A DNA stretch of 64,000 nucleotides from Acetobacterium wieringae (GCF_001766835.1 NZ_LKEU01000031.1:116405-180404), one strand, 5' to 3'; shown: positions 16,885 to 26,937, counted from the first letter of the stretch. The notes: generated by a model not told the origin, from the letters alone. Translations and numbers: made by a program.

Positions 16885-18096
16885 TCAGGCGATGTTTAAA
16901 ATGATTTCATTGGCCCAGGCAATCGCTTCCCGGTAATCGTGATACAAAATGTACTCCTCGATTTTTAGCTCCTGCGATCGTTTCAGGGTGGTTGCCCAGT
17001 CACCTTTTTCATAGGCCAGCATCAGTTGGTAAATCGGGTACAGCACCCCCTCACCCTTTATCAGTGCGTCGGGAATGGCCGGTGGCAAGGCAATGCCCGC
17101 CAGTGCTTCATCCATGGTCTGGTCGAGAATCCCATCGAGGACGCTAAACAACCCCATCATTGCCGCCCCATGCTGGGCGTTGTAGGTCATCAGCGCCCGC
17201 TTGGCCAGGGTTTGGGCAAAACGGCTCCGAATCAGCGCGATTTTCATCAACTCTGCGGGTTTTTCCTGGCCCAGATCCTGAAGCATCAGAATATTGAACC
17301 AGCGCTCAATTTCGTTAAGGCCCATGTAGGTCAGCGCATAGCGGATCGAACTGACCAGATCGTGATTGGATCGGACACTGGCCATCCGCATGACCCGATA
17401 GGCCAAGGTGACATCCTGTTGAATCAGCTCAGCCAGGGCATCATAGGAAGGGTCTTCTTTTTTAAGTTCCTCAATCAATCTGAAATACTGAAACTTGGTC
17501 GGCGATTTATTAACCGACTGACCAGCAATCACAGGTTTGCTGAAAAAATAACCCTGAAAGAGGGTAAAGCCCATATCACAAGCCTGTAAAAACTCATCCC
17601 GGGTTTCGACTTTTTCGGCTAGTAACACCTTGCCCTGAGCCAGCGCAGCGGCGGCATCTCTGGCAACCGTTGCCAGAGGAGTGGCCATCAGATCATACTT
17701 GATAATGTCGGCCAGGGGACTCAGCGGGTAGCTTTGGAAGGCTTCTTCAAAATCGTCCAGGGCAATCTGGTAGCCCTTTTCCCTGATTGATCGGATCCGT
17801 TCGATTAGGCTGTCATCAATTTTTATTTTTTCCAGCATTTCCACCACCATCTGATCCGGTTTAATTAATTCCAGGGCATCGGAATGGATGAAAATTTCGT
17901 CAAAATTAATAAAAGCCCGTTTATTCTCAATGATGTTTTCGATTCCCGCTTCATAGAGTCCGGTGAGCACCGCTGCGGTGGCTCCCTGCGAGGAAATTCC
18001 ACCAAACTGACTGGACTGGCTGTTGAGCCGAAACAACAGTTCATATCCATAAACGTCCAGATCCACGTTAAAAATCGGTTGTCTGGCAATAAACAT
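16885..18096 (-). CDS. EAL-HDOD signalling protein, copy 2
   Basis: 403 residues, collinear along its whole length with the gene at 15453-16661 (both begin MFIARQPIFN and end with REAIAWA). The EAL part is degenerate in the same way: YELLFR, DDFEE, IKYDLM, AEKVET, LFQGYFFSKP. The HDOD part spans residues ~205-400. It probably acts as a cyclic di-GMP-binding or scaffold protein rather than an enzyme. Ribosome-binding site GGGGGAG precedes the ATG. The neighbouring MORN protein and the HTH proteins on the same strand suggest a shared signalling locus, though each gene has spacers of 75-230 bp and may be transcribed alone. Confidence 0.85.
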   Translation of the reverse strand: MFIARQPIFNVDLDVYGYELLFRLNSQSSQFGGISSQGATAAVLTGLYEAGIENIIENKRAFINFDEIFIHSDALELIKPDQMVVEMLEKIKIDDSLIERIRSIREKGYQIALDDFEEAFQSYPLSPLADIIKYDLMATPLATVARDAAAALAQGKVLLAEKVETRDEFLQACDMGFTLFQGYFFSKPVIAGQSVNKSPTKFQYFRLIEELKKEDPSYDALAELIQQDVTLAYRVMRMASVRSNHDLVSSIRYALTYMGLNEIERWFNILMLQDLGQEKPAELMKIALIRSRFAQTLAKRALMTYNAQHGAAMMGLFSVLDGILDQTMDEALAGIALPPAIPDALIKGEGVLYPIYQLMLAYEKGDWATTLKRSQELKIEEYILYHDYREAIAWANEIILNIA

Positions 18097-18243
18097 CTGC
18101 GCTCCCCCTTAAACGGTGTCAGGTCAGTCATCTGATACCCGAATTTTTAAAACCTCTTGTCTCAATGATAGCATCATCCTGACCAATTAACAAGTGAAAA
18201 CGATTGACATCAACTAAATAAGCCGACACCTGCCGATCAATTG

Positions 18244-18870
18244 TCAGCCAACTGCTTTACCGTTGCGAAATTTACCTTTATGCACCAGTCGGCCGCTGCG
18301 ATCATAGGAACGCCCTTCCCCATGCCAGACACCGCTTAAAAATTCGCCCTCATACTTTAGCTGGCCATTATCGTAATATTCTTTGCAATGGCCGGTGGGT
18401 ACTGACGGATCTTTGATGTTTTCCTGATTCGTAGACAGCCGGGCAAAATTGCCCTCGCATTTTAGTTTGCCACTAGCGTCAAAGATGCGTCCCTGACCTG
18501 AGGCGTAGCCATTGGCAAAGCTCCCGATGTATTTAAGCTTGCCATTTTCTTCGTAGAGTTTCCCCTGACCGGAGGCCAGACCATTGACAAAGTTGCCTTC
18601 GTATTTAAGGAGACCATTGGGATAATATTCTTTGCCGGGACCAACCTGAATGGTATTGACAAAAACCCCGGTTGAGGCCAGCGAATTGTTTACATAACGC
18701 TGGCCGATTAGGCGGTTGCCCTGATAATAACCGATGATATAGCCGTCCCGGCAGGGAACTTTGACCTGTGGCTTTTGGTCCTGACGCTCTTTTTTTTGCC
18801 GGGATGACAGATAAAGCCAGAGGATAATGCCAGCAATGCCTACGAGAAAGAGAAAGAGGATGCCGCCCAT
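18244..18870 (-). CDS. Membrane-anchored MORN-repeat protein
   Basis: 208 residues. A single N-terminal membrane helix (residues 1-23, FLFLVGIAGIILWLYLSS) is followed by a basic stretch and then about six MORN-type repeats of the form YYxNGxLKYEGxFxNGxxxGxG, for example YPNGLLKYEGNFVNGLASG (residues ~80-100). MORN repeats form an elongated beta-hairpin surface used for binding lipids or proteins. The topology suggests the repeat domain is either outside or membrane-proximal inside; this cannot be decided. AAGGAGG lies before the ATG at 18870. It sits between the HTH and EAL-HDOD genes on the same strand. Confidence 0.82.
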   Translation of the reverse strand: MGGILFLFLVGIAGIILWLYLSSRQKKERQDQKPQVKVPCRDGYIIGYYQGNRLIGQRYVNNSLASTGVFVNTIQVGPGKEYYPNGLLKYEGNFVNGLASGQGKLYEENGKLKYIGSFANGYASGQGRIFDASGKLKCEGNFARLSTNQENIKDPSVPTGHCKEYYDNGQLKYEGEFLSGVWHGEGRSYDRSGRLVHKGKFRNGKAVG

Positions 18871-18946
18871 ATGCTTACCTCCTTGTTTGGATTTATAAAT
18901 AGGTCATTACAAAACTGCCGTGAGCTTTGCGCTCCGTTTGTCTTTA

Positions 18947-20467
18947 TTATACCCCGGTTTGCGCCACTATCACAAGCGGCTTTGTTAAATTGGGATCGGC
19001 CGCCGGGGCATATTCGGCCAGCAGAGCATCTAGTTGTGCCAGGGTCGTCTCAGTGGGCAGCACATAATCGCTGTCTGGCAGACTGAGAAAAAACTCTTTA
19101 AATGCGGCAATGACCAAAGCTTCCCGGAGTTCGATGGTTTTATAAACGATCCGGCCAGCAATACGATAGTGTAGCACCAGTCGCAGACAATCGCAGCTCT
19201 CATAGATAAACTCCACCGCCTGGTTTAAGAAGAGTTTTTGATCATCCACGGCAAAGAGCCGTCGACGCTCAAAAAAAAGATCATCACGAACCTGCTGTAG
19301 AATCATCAGGCGTTCTGATGGGGTTAGCCGATGATAAATTTCTTCCGGGAAAACCAGATTGCCATCATCCATAAACTGCCTTAAGTTTTTTAATGAAAAA
19401 ACATTCAGCATCCCCGTGCTGACCTGCCGGAAGTAATTAAAATAGCGGTCAACTGCCTCCAGCAAGGGTTCATAATAAGGAAAGTCTTTATTCAGCTTGG
19501 CTTCGAGCAGATCTCGATCGGTGTAATAGGCAATACATGGCAACGGTTCAACTACCATTTCTACCTTAAATTTTCGATCCAGGTCAAAAACCGCAAAGAG
19601 ATTATTGCTTTCCAGAATGAAGGGCCGGGTCGAGGCCAAAATTTCTGCAAAACAGTCGCTGTAGAGACGCACAAAGGCCGGATCGTGATAGCGCACCGCC
19701 TGACTTAAATCCCGGGAAATGGTGATGACTACGGTGGATGTTATGATAAAATAAGGAAACAGGGCACTCATTTCCGGGCCACTGACACCCGTGTTTGTCT
19801 CAAGCGTATAGCTGTAGGATGAATAATTGACGTTGTCCAGCAGTGTCAGGGCGATCAGGTGTTTTAGCGCCCCCAGCATCGGGTCGGCAGCAGTGTCCCC
19901 CGCTTCTCGGCGCAGGCACAGAACATCCGCTAGATCGAGTGTTTTTTTGTTGCCCAGCAACTGCATAAAAAGATAATCATAAACCGCCGAAAAGGTATAG
20001 GGAATGGTCAGTTTTATGGTTGGCTTAACCTGCTTGCTTAATTCCTGATCAATGCTTTTCTCAATCAGACTCAGCACCTGTTTTTCACCGCAAACAATTT
20101 GCATGGCCGGGGGCTGCTCATCTGGGTCTTTTTTATCATCCCGAGACTTAAGCTCTTTGGAATAGGGAATTTTGTATTCAGTTAATTCGGAAATGGTTTC
20201 GATCAGCTCAACAATCTTCTGGCGGTTGGCATAGATCCCTTCGCCCACCTGAGCGATCGCCCAGAGCTTTTCCAGTTCAGCGGCCTCTGTCGGCGAAAGC
20301 CGCAACACCCGAATCAGCTTTTTTAGCATCGCCCGAGTCGGCAAGCGTTCGCCCGACTTGACCCGCTGCAGGGTAGTACGATTGATATTTCCCATTTCTG
20401 CCAGTGCCAAAACGGTTTCACCGCTTTCACTGATTAATTCGCCGATTCTCTGACTCAGTAATGACAT
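18947..20467 (-). CDS. HTH protein of unknown function, copy 2
   Basis: 506 residues. The N-terminal XRE-like helix-turn-helix (ESGETVLALAEMGNINRTTL, then QRVKSGERLPT) is nearly identical to that of the paralogue at 13763-15223. The following ~430 residues align throughout, with a more divergent middle and a longer tail (AEYAPAADPNLTKP). I do not recognise the large domain. The strong conservation of the DNA-binding segment suggests that both paralogues bind similar sites, while the larger part may have diverged in what it senses. GGGAGG precedes the ATG. The gene is the most upstream member of the HTH / MORN / EAL-HDOD group and faces away from the chemoreceptor gene. Confidence 0.7.
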   Translation of the reverse strand: MSLLSQRIGELISESGETVLALAEMGNINRTTLQRVKSGERLPTRAMLKKLIRVLRLSPTEAAELEKLWAIAQVGEGIYANRQKIVELIETISELTEYKIPYSKELKSRDDKKDPDEQPPAMQIVCGEKQVLSLIEKSIDQELSKQVKPTIKLTIPYTFSAVYDYLFMQLLGNKKTLDLADVLCLRREAGDTAADPMLGALKHLIALTLLDNVNYSSYSYTLETNTGVSGPEMSALFPYFIITSTVVITISRDLSQAVRYHDPAFVRLYSDCFAEILASTRPFILESNNLFAVFDLDRKFKVEMVVEPLPCIAYYTDRDLLEAKLNKDFPYYEPLLEAVDRYFNYFRQVSTGMLNVFSLKNLRQFMDDGNLVFPEEIYHRLTPSERLMILQQVRDDLFFERRRLFAVDDQKLFLNQAVEFIYESCDCLRLVLHYRIAGRIVYKTIELREALVIAAFKEFFLSLPDSDYVLPTETTLAQLDALLAEYAPAADPNLTKPLVIVAQTGV

Positions 20468-20923
20468 AAGACCTCCCGGAAACAGGCAAGGTTGCCTATT
20501 TCGACTTTATTATTTTTTCTTAAAGAGTTACATTCAATTAACTCTTCTATTATTCATATTTTCTTCACCCATCATAATCGTTTTACGATGGACTGACAAG
20601 TGTAATATTTTGTGATTGTGACAAAATCGTCAATATGACAAGCACACAGGGCCTTAAATAAATATTGTCTGCATTAGCCAATTTTGCTGGTAATTGCGAG
20701 GCAAAATCGATATAATAGATACGGCTTTTGCACAGTTTTTAGAAATGATTCGTGATTCGCTAAGGATTCCGGCAATCATTTTTTATCATTTTTCACAAAC
20801 TATTTAAAAAACCTGTCCTTTGTAAATCACAGCGGTCATGCAAGTTGTGTGACGATCCTCTGGGTTGGACTTGTGACTGCCCTAAAAACTGGCCAAGCAA
20901 AAAAAAAAGAAAAGAGGAAAAAG
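20468..20923. other. Divergent intergenic region between HTH copy 2 and the chemoreceptor
   Basis: 456 AT-rich bases. Besides the minus-strand promoter above, a TATAAT at 20711-20716 without a well-placed -35 is the best candidate for the chemoreceptor promoter. A clear sigma-28 motility promoter is not seen. Confidence 0.4.
20604..20633 (-). promoter_or_regulatory. Possible promoter and operator of HTH gene copy 2
   Basis: On the minus strand TTGACG (20633-20628) and a weak -10 AATATT (20609-20604) with an 18-bp spacer. The spacer holds a perfect inverted repeat ATTTTGT-N7-ACAAAAT (20607-20627), a plausible site for autoregulation. Confidence 0.45.
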
Positions 20924-23900
20924 ATGAACGAAGAAAAAATTCTGCTGGATAACAACCCGGCTCCCCTAACAGGGCTGACGGGGCTGCGGGAACGACGGGT
21001 GATTAAAAAACACCTGTCCACCAGACTGTTGGGTTTCACGCTGGCGATTCTGGCGGTGGCTGTCATCGCCCTGGGTGTCTTGTCGTACTCCATGGGCTCA
21101 GCGGCTCTGCTGGAACAGGCCAATGCCGACGCCCAGAAGTACACCGATGAGGGGGCTTCCCACGTTGCGGCCATTATTGCCGGGAATCTGGAAACCCTCA
21201 ATGAGGTCAGTAAACGCAGTGGTATTGCTTCAATGGATTATAATACCCAGGTTGCGGCCCTGGCTGCTGATGTGACAGCCCTGGGTTATGAAGACATTGC
21301 CGTGATGAATTTAGACGGCCATGCCAAGTATCTGGCTGGTGGCGGCGAATTTGATGCCGCCGGACAGTACTGGTATGAAAACGGCTTTAAAGGCGAGACC
21401 GCTGTTTCGGATGTGGCCATCAGCAAGGTGACCTTAAAACCGGTGGTCTTTGATGTGGCCCCAATCAAAAGCAACGGCCAGGTCGTCGGCCTGCTGGTGG
21501 GTCGTCGGGATCCCACCTTTTTAAAAGACACCACCAATGCCATGGGTGACGGCGAGCGTCAGTACGGCTTTGTGGTCAGTGCCGAGGGCGGCTTTATGGC
21601 TCACCCCGATGATGCTGTCATTCTGGAACAAACCAACGTTTTTGCCGATATGGAAAATGACGGCATCTGGAAGGATTTCGGCCGGGCCTTTATGGAACTG
21701 GGCGCCGGACAATCCGGAATGCTTAACTACACCTTAAACGGCGACAAAAAAATCGGGGCCACCGCTCCGATTCCCGGTACCAACTGGAACCTGATCATCG
21801 CTCAGTACGAAAGTGATGTCCTGGCGCCGATGAACCATTTACGAACCATCACCATATTAATTTCACTGCTGGTGCTGGCGCTGGGTGGTGCCGCCGCCTG
21901 GTATCTGGCCAAACGGATTACCAAACCGATTGTCGATTTAACCGGCCTGGCCGATCAGATGGCCCTGGGAGATGTGGATCTGGAAATCACAGCGAGCAGC
22001 GAAGACGAAATTGGCGCCCTGATGGATTCCTTTGCGACCATCATTGAGAGTCGCCGGGAACAGGCCGAAGCGGCCCAACGTTTAGCAAAAGGTGACTTTG
22101 CAGTGGCCATTGTACCCCAGTCCGACAAGGATGTGCTGGCCTATGCCCTGCTTGATATGGTTGCTGCAATGAATGCGGTCAGCGATGACATCAAAAAAAT
22201 CGGTGCGGCTGCCCAGGATGGACAACTGAATTACCGCGGCAATACCACCATCTACAACGGTGCCTTCAAGGATATGATTATCAGCCTCAACAACATGATC
22301 AACACCTTTGTCAAACCCCTGAAGGTAGCCAGCAAAGCCATCGAACGGATTGGCAACGGGGTCATCCCGCCGCCCATCACCACCGAATACAAAGGCGATT
22401 TCAATACCTTAAAAACCAATATCAACGCCTGTATCGAGGGTCTGGGGGCCCTGACCGAAGGGAATCAAGTGCTGGCGCTGCTTTGTGCCAATGATCTGTC
22501 CCAGAAAATTGACGGTCACTATCAGGGAATTTATCAGGAAATCGGGGAATCCATCAATGGCGTTCACGCACAGATGGTCCATATTGTCGAAATTGCCAAC
22601 AACATCGCGGCCGGAAATTTATGCGATCTCGATGGCCTAAAAGCCATCGGCCAACGCAGCGACAACGACACCCTGGTGCCCAGCTTTATTTTAATGATTG
22701 AAAGCATTGCCCTGCTGGTCGCCGAAACCCAGACCATGACCCGAATGGCGGTCGCCGGTGATCTTGATAACCGGGGGGATGCGACCAAATTCCAGGGTGA
22801 ATACGCCAAGGTCGTCGAAGGCTTTAATCAGACCCTGGATGTGGTGATCGAGCCGATCAAGGCCGCTTCAGCCACCCTCCGGGAACTGGCCCAGGGGAAT
22901 CTCCATACCCAAATGCAGGGTGACTTTAAGGGCCAGCACGGCCAGATTAAAGAGGATATGAACCAGACCATTACCTTCCTGAAGGAATATGTGGAAGAGA
23001 TAACCCAAACGCTGCAAGAACTTGGCCGAGGTAACCTCAATCAGGAAATAACCCGCCACTATCTGGGCGATTTTGAGGCCATTAAAACGGCGCTTAATGA
23101 AATTACCGAAAACCTCAGTTCCACCATGGCCGACATTAACAATGCCGCCGGTCAGGTCGAAAGTGGCGCCCGGCAGATTTCGGATGGCGGTCAGGCGATG
23201 GCCCAGGGAGCCACGGAACAGGCCTCGGCGATTCAGGAGCTGACCGCTTCCATCGACGAAATCGCCCAGGAAACCAAACAGAATGCGATCCGGGCCAATG
23301 AAGCCAACCAGCGCTCCATTGAGGTCCGCAACAACGCTGAAATTGGCAATGTCCGGATGAACAACATGGTCACGGCGATGGTCGATATCAACAGCTCCTC
23401 CCAGAGCATTTCCAAAATTATCAAGGTCATTGATGACATCGCCTTCCAGACCAATATTCTGGCGCTCAATGCGGCCGTTGAAGCCGCCCGGGCCGGACAA
23501 CACGGCAAAGGCTTTGCCGTCGTCGCCGAAGAAGTACGAACCCTGGCCGCCCGGTCAGCCGAAGCCGCCAAAGAAACCACCGGCCTGATTGAAGGCTCCA
23601 TCGACAAGGTGGCCATCGGTTCAAAAATTGCCGATGAAACCGCCGAAAGTCTGACCGAGATTCTTTCGGCGATTGAGAAAGTCACCTCCCTGGTGGGCAA
23701 CATCGCCCGGGCGTCAAACGATCAGGCCTCGGAAATCGCCCAGATTACCAAAGGCATCGAACAGGTCTCCCAGGTGGTTCAAACCAACTCCGCCACCGCT
23801 GAGCAAAGCGCCGCCGCCAGTGAAGAACTGTCCGGCCAGGCCGAAATGCTAAAACAGATGGTGGGCGCCTTTACCATCAAGAACAGTGGCAGCCACACTG

Positions 23901-23989
23901 CCCCAACCCAACCGGTCTTTGAACCGGAACCAGCCCCCGTCCCTGAACCCCGGATTGAGCTGGATGATTGGGACAATGACAAGTATTAA
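20924..23989 (+). CDS. Large methyl-accepting chemotaxis protein with dCache sensor and several HAMP-like units
   Basis: 1021 residues from the ATG at 20924, chosen because GAGG lies a few bases upstream; the open frame extends further but has no such site. Layout: cytoplasmic tail, first membrane helix (~residues 30-60), a dCache-type extracellular domain (~60-300), second membrane helix (~305-330), HAMP (~330-385), then some 350 residues of repeated HAMP-like segments each carrying a GDF or GNL turn ([39 protein letters not shown]). The methyl-accepting signalling hairpin follows, with tip [15 protein letters not shown]. The C-terminus is Pro/Glu-rich without a CheR-docking pentapeptide. 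It should link an extracellular small ligand to CheA. The next gene is a bacteriohemerythrin. Confidence 0.9.
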   Translation: MNEEKILLDNNPAPLTGLTGLRERRVIKKHLSTRLLGFTLAILAVAVIALGVLSYSMGSAALLEQANADAQKYTDEGASHVAAIIAGNLETLNEVSKRSGIASMDYNTQVAALAADVTALGYEDIAVMNLDGHAKYLAGGGEFDAAGQYWYENGFKGETAVSDVAISKVTLKPVVFDVAPIKSNGQVVGLLVGRRDPTFLKDTTNAMGDGERQYGFVVSAEGGFMAHPDDAVILEQTNVFADMENDGIWKDFGRAFMELGAGQSGMLNYTLNGDKKIGATAPIPGTNWNLIIAQYESDVLAPMNHLRTITILISLLVLALGGAAAWYLAKRITKPIVDLTGLADQMALGDVDLEITASSEDEIGALMDSFATIIESRREQAEAAQRLAKGDFAVAIVPQSDKDVLAYALLDMVAAMNAVSDDIKKIGAAAQDGQLNYRGNTTIYNGAFKDMIISLNNMINTFVKPLKVASKAIERIGNGVIPPPITTEYKGDFNTLKTNINACIEGLGALTEGNQVLALLCANDLSQKIDGHYQGIYQEIGESINGVHAQMVHIVEIANNIAAGNLCDLDGLKAIGQRSDNDTLVPSFILMIESIALLVAETQTMTRMAVAGDLDNRGDATKFQGEYAKVVEGFNQTLDVVIEPIKAASATLRELAQGNLHTQMQGDFKGQHGQIKEDMNQTITFLKEYVEEITQTLQELGRGNLNQEITRHYLGDFEAIKTALNEITENLSSTMADINNAAGQVESGARQISDGGQAMAQGATEQASAIQELTASIDEIAQETKQNAIRANEANQRSIEVRNNAEIGNVRMNNMVTAMVDINSSSQSISKIIKVIDDIAFQTNILALNAAVEAARAGQHGKGFAVVAEEVRTLAARSAEAAKETTGLIEGSIDKVAIGSKIADETAESLTEILSAIEKVTSLVGNIARASNDQASEIAQITKGIEQVSQVVQTNSATAEQSAAASEELSGQAEMLKQMVGAFTIKNSGSHTAPTQPVFEPEPAPVPEPRIELDDWDNDKY

Positions 23990-24066
23990 AATCGTAATCC
24001 CCGCTTAATACCCACACCAACCGCATCCGTATCAAACACGTGGCGGTAAGGCGGTAGTCTTAATAA

Positions 24067-24109
24067 AACAACGCTGTCACTCCCCCAGGATTGCGGCGTT
24101 GTTTTTTTA
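24067..24109 (+). terminator. Terminator of the chemoreceptor gene
   Basis: AACAACGC and GCGTTGTT flank a long loop and are followed by seven T. Confidence 0.7.
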
Positions 24110-24122
24110 TTTAGAATGACTC

Positions 24123-24151
24123 TTGATTTAGCCAGCAATACGGGTTATAAT
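24123..24151 (+). promoter_or_regulatory. Promoter of the bacteriohemerythrin gene
   Basis: TTGATT (24123-24128) and TATAAT (24146-24151) with a 17-bp spacer. It lies inside the longer open frame and so supports the ATG at 24221 as the real start. Confidence 0.7.
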
Positions 24152-24220
24152 TTTATCATGTCGACTTTTATCGACACTCATGATATATCACACAACATTT
24201 TTACACCAGGAGGGTTTACG

Positions 24221-24613
24221 ATGGCAATTGTATGGACAAACGATTTATCAGTTGGGGTGAACAGCATTGATGCCCAACATCAACAATTATTCAAAATGGC
24301 CGATGAACTTTTTGAAGCCGGTAAAACTGGCAAAACTAAAGAAAAAATTGGTGAACTCCTTTCTTTTCTGGATAGCTACACTAAACAGCATTTCAGCGAT
24401 GAAGAAGCGTATATGAAAAGTATCAACTATCCGGGCCTGGCTGAACAGCAGGCGGCGCACAAAGCTTTTGTCAATGAACTGACCAAACTCAAGGCCGAAT
24501 ATGACAAATCCGGCGGTAATATCGCCGTGATCATTGGCGCTAACCAGATGGTGGTTGACTGGCTGACCAAACATATTTCCGGCATGGATAAAAAAATTGG
24601 CGCCCACGCATAA
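24221..24613 (+). CDS. Bacteriohemerythrin
   Basis: 130 residues from the ATG at 24221, which has AGGAGGG at the right distance. The di-iron ligands of the family are visible: H in DAQHQQLF, H in KQHFSDEEAYM with its glutamate, H in AAHKAF, H in TKHISGMD, and the final acidic ligand D in the same motif. The protein folds as a four-helix bundle that binds oxygen reversibly through a non-heme di-iron centre. In an anaerobe it may scavenge or sense oxygen. Its place directly after the large chemoreceptor may be functional (aerotaxis or redox taxis), but it has its own promoter, so that is only inference. Confidence 0.92.
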   Translation: MAIVWTNDLSVGVNSIDAQHQQLFKMADELFEAGKTGKTKEKIGELLSFLDSYTKQHFSDEEAYMKSINYPGLAEQQAAHKAFVNELTKLKAEYDKSGGNIAVIIGANQMVVDWLTKHISGMDKKIGAHA

Positions 24614-24620
24614 ATGCAAC

Positions 24621-24652
24621 CTGAAAAAAGCAGCGTTCTTCGCTGCTTTTCT
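24621..24652. terminator. Bidirectional terminator
   Basis: AAAAAAGCAGCG and CGCTGCTTTT with a tight loop, between convergent bacteriohemerythrin and EAL relic. Confidence 0.8.
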
Positions 24653-24681
24653 ATTTGCCCCGGCCCACAAGTACCGGCCCT

Positions 24682-25922
24682 TTACATATAATACTGGTAA
24701 GTTGCCGTTATTTTATGGGCTGGTAGGCAGATCAAGCCATTGCTTCGTTTATAGTAATTGAGCAGTTCATGCTCAATTTTGGGGGCCTGCATCGGCTGAT
24801 AAAAATAATAGCCCTGAATTTCCTCGCAGCCGTGCTGTTTTAGAAAGAGCAGCTGCTTTTCCGTTTCAACCCCTTCGGCAATGGTTCGACAGCCCAACTT
24901 GAGCCCCAAAACAATGGTCGAGACAATAATCGCTTCATCTTTTTCATTATGACCGATACCATCAATAAAGGTTTTGGGAATTTTGATCCGATCCATCGGC
25001 AGCTTTTTTAGATAGGAGAGCGATGAATACTCGGTTCCGAAATCGTCAATGGCAATCGCCATGCCCATGTCCTTGATCTGTTTGAGCTGATTAAGCATCA
25101 GGGTCGTATCTTCCATGAAAATGGATTCCGTAATCTCCAACTCAAAAGATGCCGGATCACCGTCAAATTCCAGCAGGGCGTACTCGATCACATTCACAAA
25201 ATCGGCCATCTTCAGCTGTTTCGTGGAAAGATTGACCGCCATTCGAAGCCTTTTCCCGGTTTGCTCCTGCCATTTTTTCTGTTGCGCCATGGCGGTGCGG
25301 ATCACCCATTCACCAATTGGAATGATGAGCTCGGTCCGCTCGGCCAGGGGGATAAATTTTGCTGGCGCCAGTAGACCCCGCTCCGGATGATGCCAGCGGA
25401 TCAGGGCCTCAAAGCCGTTGATCTCCTGGGTGGTGGCATCCACCTGCGGTTGATAGACCAGTTCAAATTGATTGTTATCAATGGCCGAATAGAGATCGTT
25501 ACTCAAGGTCATGTTTTCATCGATGTCTTCTTTTAGACTGTCCTCATAAAAAACAAACTGGCCCTTGCCCTGCTCCTTTGCTTCATACATCGCAATATCG
25601 GCATTTTTAATCAGCAGTTCCGGCGAGTAACCATCCTGGGGAAAACAGGCAATCCCAATGCTGGCGCTGATATGAAGATTGTAGCTATCCATGGCAATGG
25701 GTCGTTCCAGCAAAAACACATGACCCAGCGGTAAAAAGCGGCCAGCTCGGGGCTATCTGCAAGGCTCATCATGAACAACAGCATCGACCAGAGGGCCAGA
25801 TTCAGGCAAATCATCCCAAAGACCCCTCTGGCACCATTCTTTTTGCACGGATACAAGGTCACAATGGTGGTGATCAGATAATACATAAAGCAACTAAAAT
25901 AAATAGCGGCAAACCAGTTCAT
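24682..25922 (-). pseudogene. Membrane GGDEF-EAL gene with large internal deletion
   Basis: Two fragments lie in different frames. From the ATG at 25922 (MNWFAAIYFSCFMYYLITT) the first ~60 residues encode membrane helices of a sensor domain, ending SPELAAFYR. Close to 25730 the sequence jumps, in another frame, into the last part of a GGDEF domain (ISASIGIACFPQDG, then IAMYEAKEQGKGQF) followed by a complete EAL domain. Most of the sensor and the whole GGDEF catalytic core are missing. The EAL domain keeps FEALIRW, VNLSTKQL, EITES and AEGVET but has DDFGTEYSS and IKIPKTF in place of DDFGTGYSS and IKIDxxF, so activity is doubtful. A short protein starting in the second frame is conceivable, but no ribosome-binding site supports it. 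Confidence 0.7.
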
Positions 25923-26073
25923 ATCCAAATCCTTCCTCCCTCCGATTGGCAGGCAAACATGAGGCACTGATCTTTACTCCATTATACCCCGTCAGCCGCT
26001 TGATAAACCCTGCCTTTTGATTTTTTGACACCGTCTTTCCGGCCTCCATTAACCCCAAATCAACGTTTCCCCA

Positions 26074-26102
26074 TTTACAACTTCACCAGAAACGGTTATA
26101 CT
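26074..26102 (+). promoter_or_regulatory. Promoter of the His/Cys-tailed protein gene
   Basis: TTTACA (26074-26079) and TATACT (26097-26102) with a 17-bp spacer, 50 bp upstream of the start codon. Confidence 0.65.
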
Positions 26103-26151
26103 AATTCTGGACTCTTAATCGTACTAAACTTCATACCCAAGGAGGAAATCC

Positions 26152-26937
26152 ATGTCCCTTGTACAAAACATCATCGAAACATATAATCTTGTTTATCAGG
26201 TCAAAAAAGACTATCCCCTGGAAATCATTGTCACCACCGATCTCTACAACGAACGACTTAAACTGGCCAACACCAAATGCGACCAGGCCATTGTCACGGC
26301 CTCCCGGCAGGAGCTTGAAAACAGTAGCAAGCTACTGGTACTGCCAGACGAAGCGGATCAACATTATTATCTGCTACTGCACGAGGATCTGTTTGATGAA
26401 TCACAACAGTATTGCCAGGCGATTGCATACGAATATACCCGGCTGATTGATTATGCCGACATCCAGGAAAAATATCAGGTTGCCAATTTGCGGGCCGCTC
26501 AATTTCCTGACTCGGCCTGTTTTTTATTTTTAGCCGAGGTGCGGGCCTGGTATCGGGGTTTTAATCTCTATTACAACCTGATCAGCGCTGAAAACAAAGC
26601 GGTGCTGTTTTCTTATCTGTGTGGCACGGTGCCGGAATATGAAAGCGTCCTTTCCTTTGATCTGGGCGCTCACATGCAGGCTCTGGCTGAATTTTACGGA
26701 CAGGCCCTGGCCATCGGTGCCTATGTGAACTTTGATGTCAGCCTGCCGGACTACTTAAACCGCCATCACGTTCACGAACTGCTTAAGGCTCTCCACGATA
26801 ACATTGATAATCCCAGTATTTTTGATAACTACGAGATGATTAATCAAACCTATGAGGATTTTATCTTGCGTAAAGCCAAGGATTTGGAGCCCCATGTCCA
26901 CAGCCACTGCTGCAACCATATTCACCACGATCATTAA
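26152..26937 (+). CDS. Unrecognised protein with a His/Cys-rich tail
   Basis: 261 residues, soluble, and not a family I can name. The first ~100 residues are mixed alpha/beta; the middle (residues ~100-230) is helical and rich in aromatic residues (FLAEVRAWYRGFNLYYNLIS). The last 14 residues (HVHSHCCNHIHHDH) look like a metal-binding tail. YYLLLHEDLF followed by a helix with an acidic patch is vaguely like a zinc-peptidase helix, but there is no HExxH motif. AAGGAGG precedes the ATG, and a good promoter lies upstream. The gene lies between EAL genes without being co-directional with the first. Its role is unknown; metal sensing, storage or delivery is only a suggestion from the tail. Confidence 0.7.
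   Translation: MSLVQNIIETYNLVYQVKKDYPLEIIVTTDLYNERLKLANTKCDQAIVTASRQELENSSKLLVLPDEADQHYYLLLHEDLFDESQQYCQAIAYEYTRLIDYADIQEKYQVANLRAAQFPDSACFLFLAEVRAWYRGFNLYYNLISAENKAVLFSYLCGTVPEYESVLSFDLGAHMQALAEFYGQALAIGAYVNFDVSLPDYLNRHHVHELLKALHDNIDNPSIFDNYEMINQTYEDFILRKAKDLEPHVHSHCCNHIHHDH

Noticed and set aside
20650..20690. Sigma-28 motility promoter before the chemoreceptor
   Set aside because: TAAATAAA and GCCAATTT are present but spacing and sequence are too far from the consensus.
22868..23703. Long minus-strand frames inside the chemoreceptor gene
   Set aside because: They arise from the repetitive coding sequence of the receptor and have no ribosome-binding sites.
24116..24220. Longer bacteriohemerythrin start
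   Set aside because: The extra codons contain the TTGATT-17-TATAAT promoter and lack a ribosome-binding site; family members start near MAIVW.
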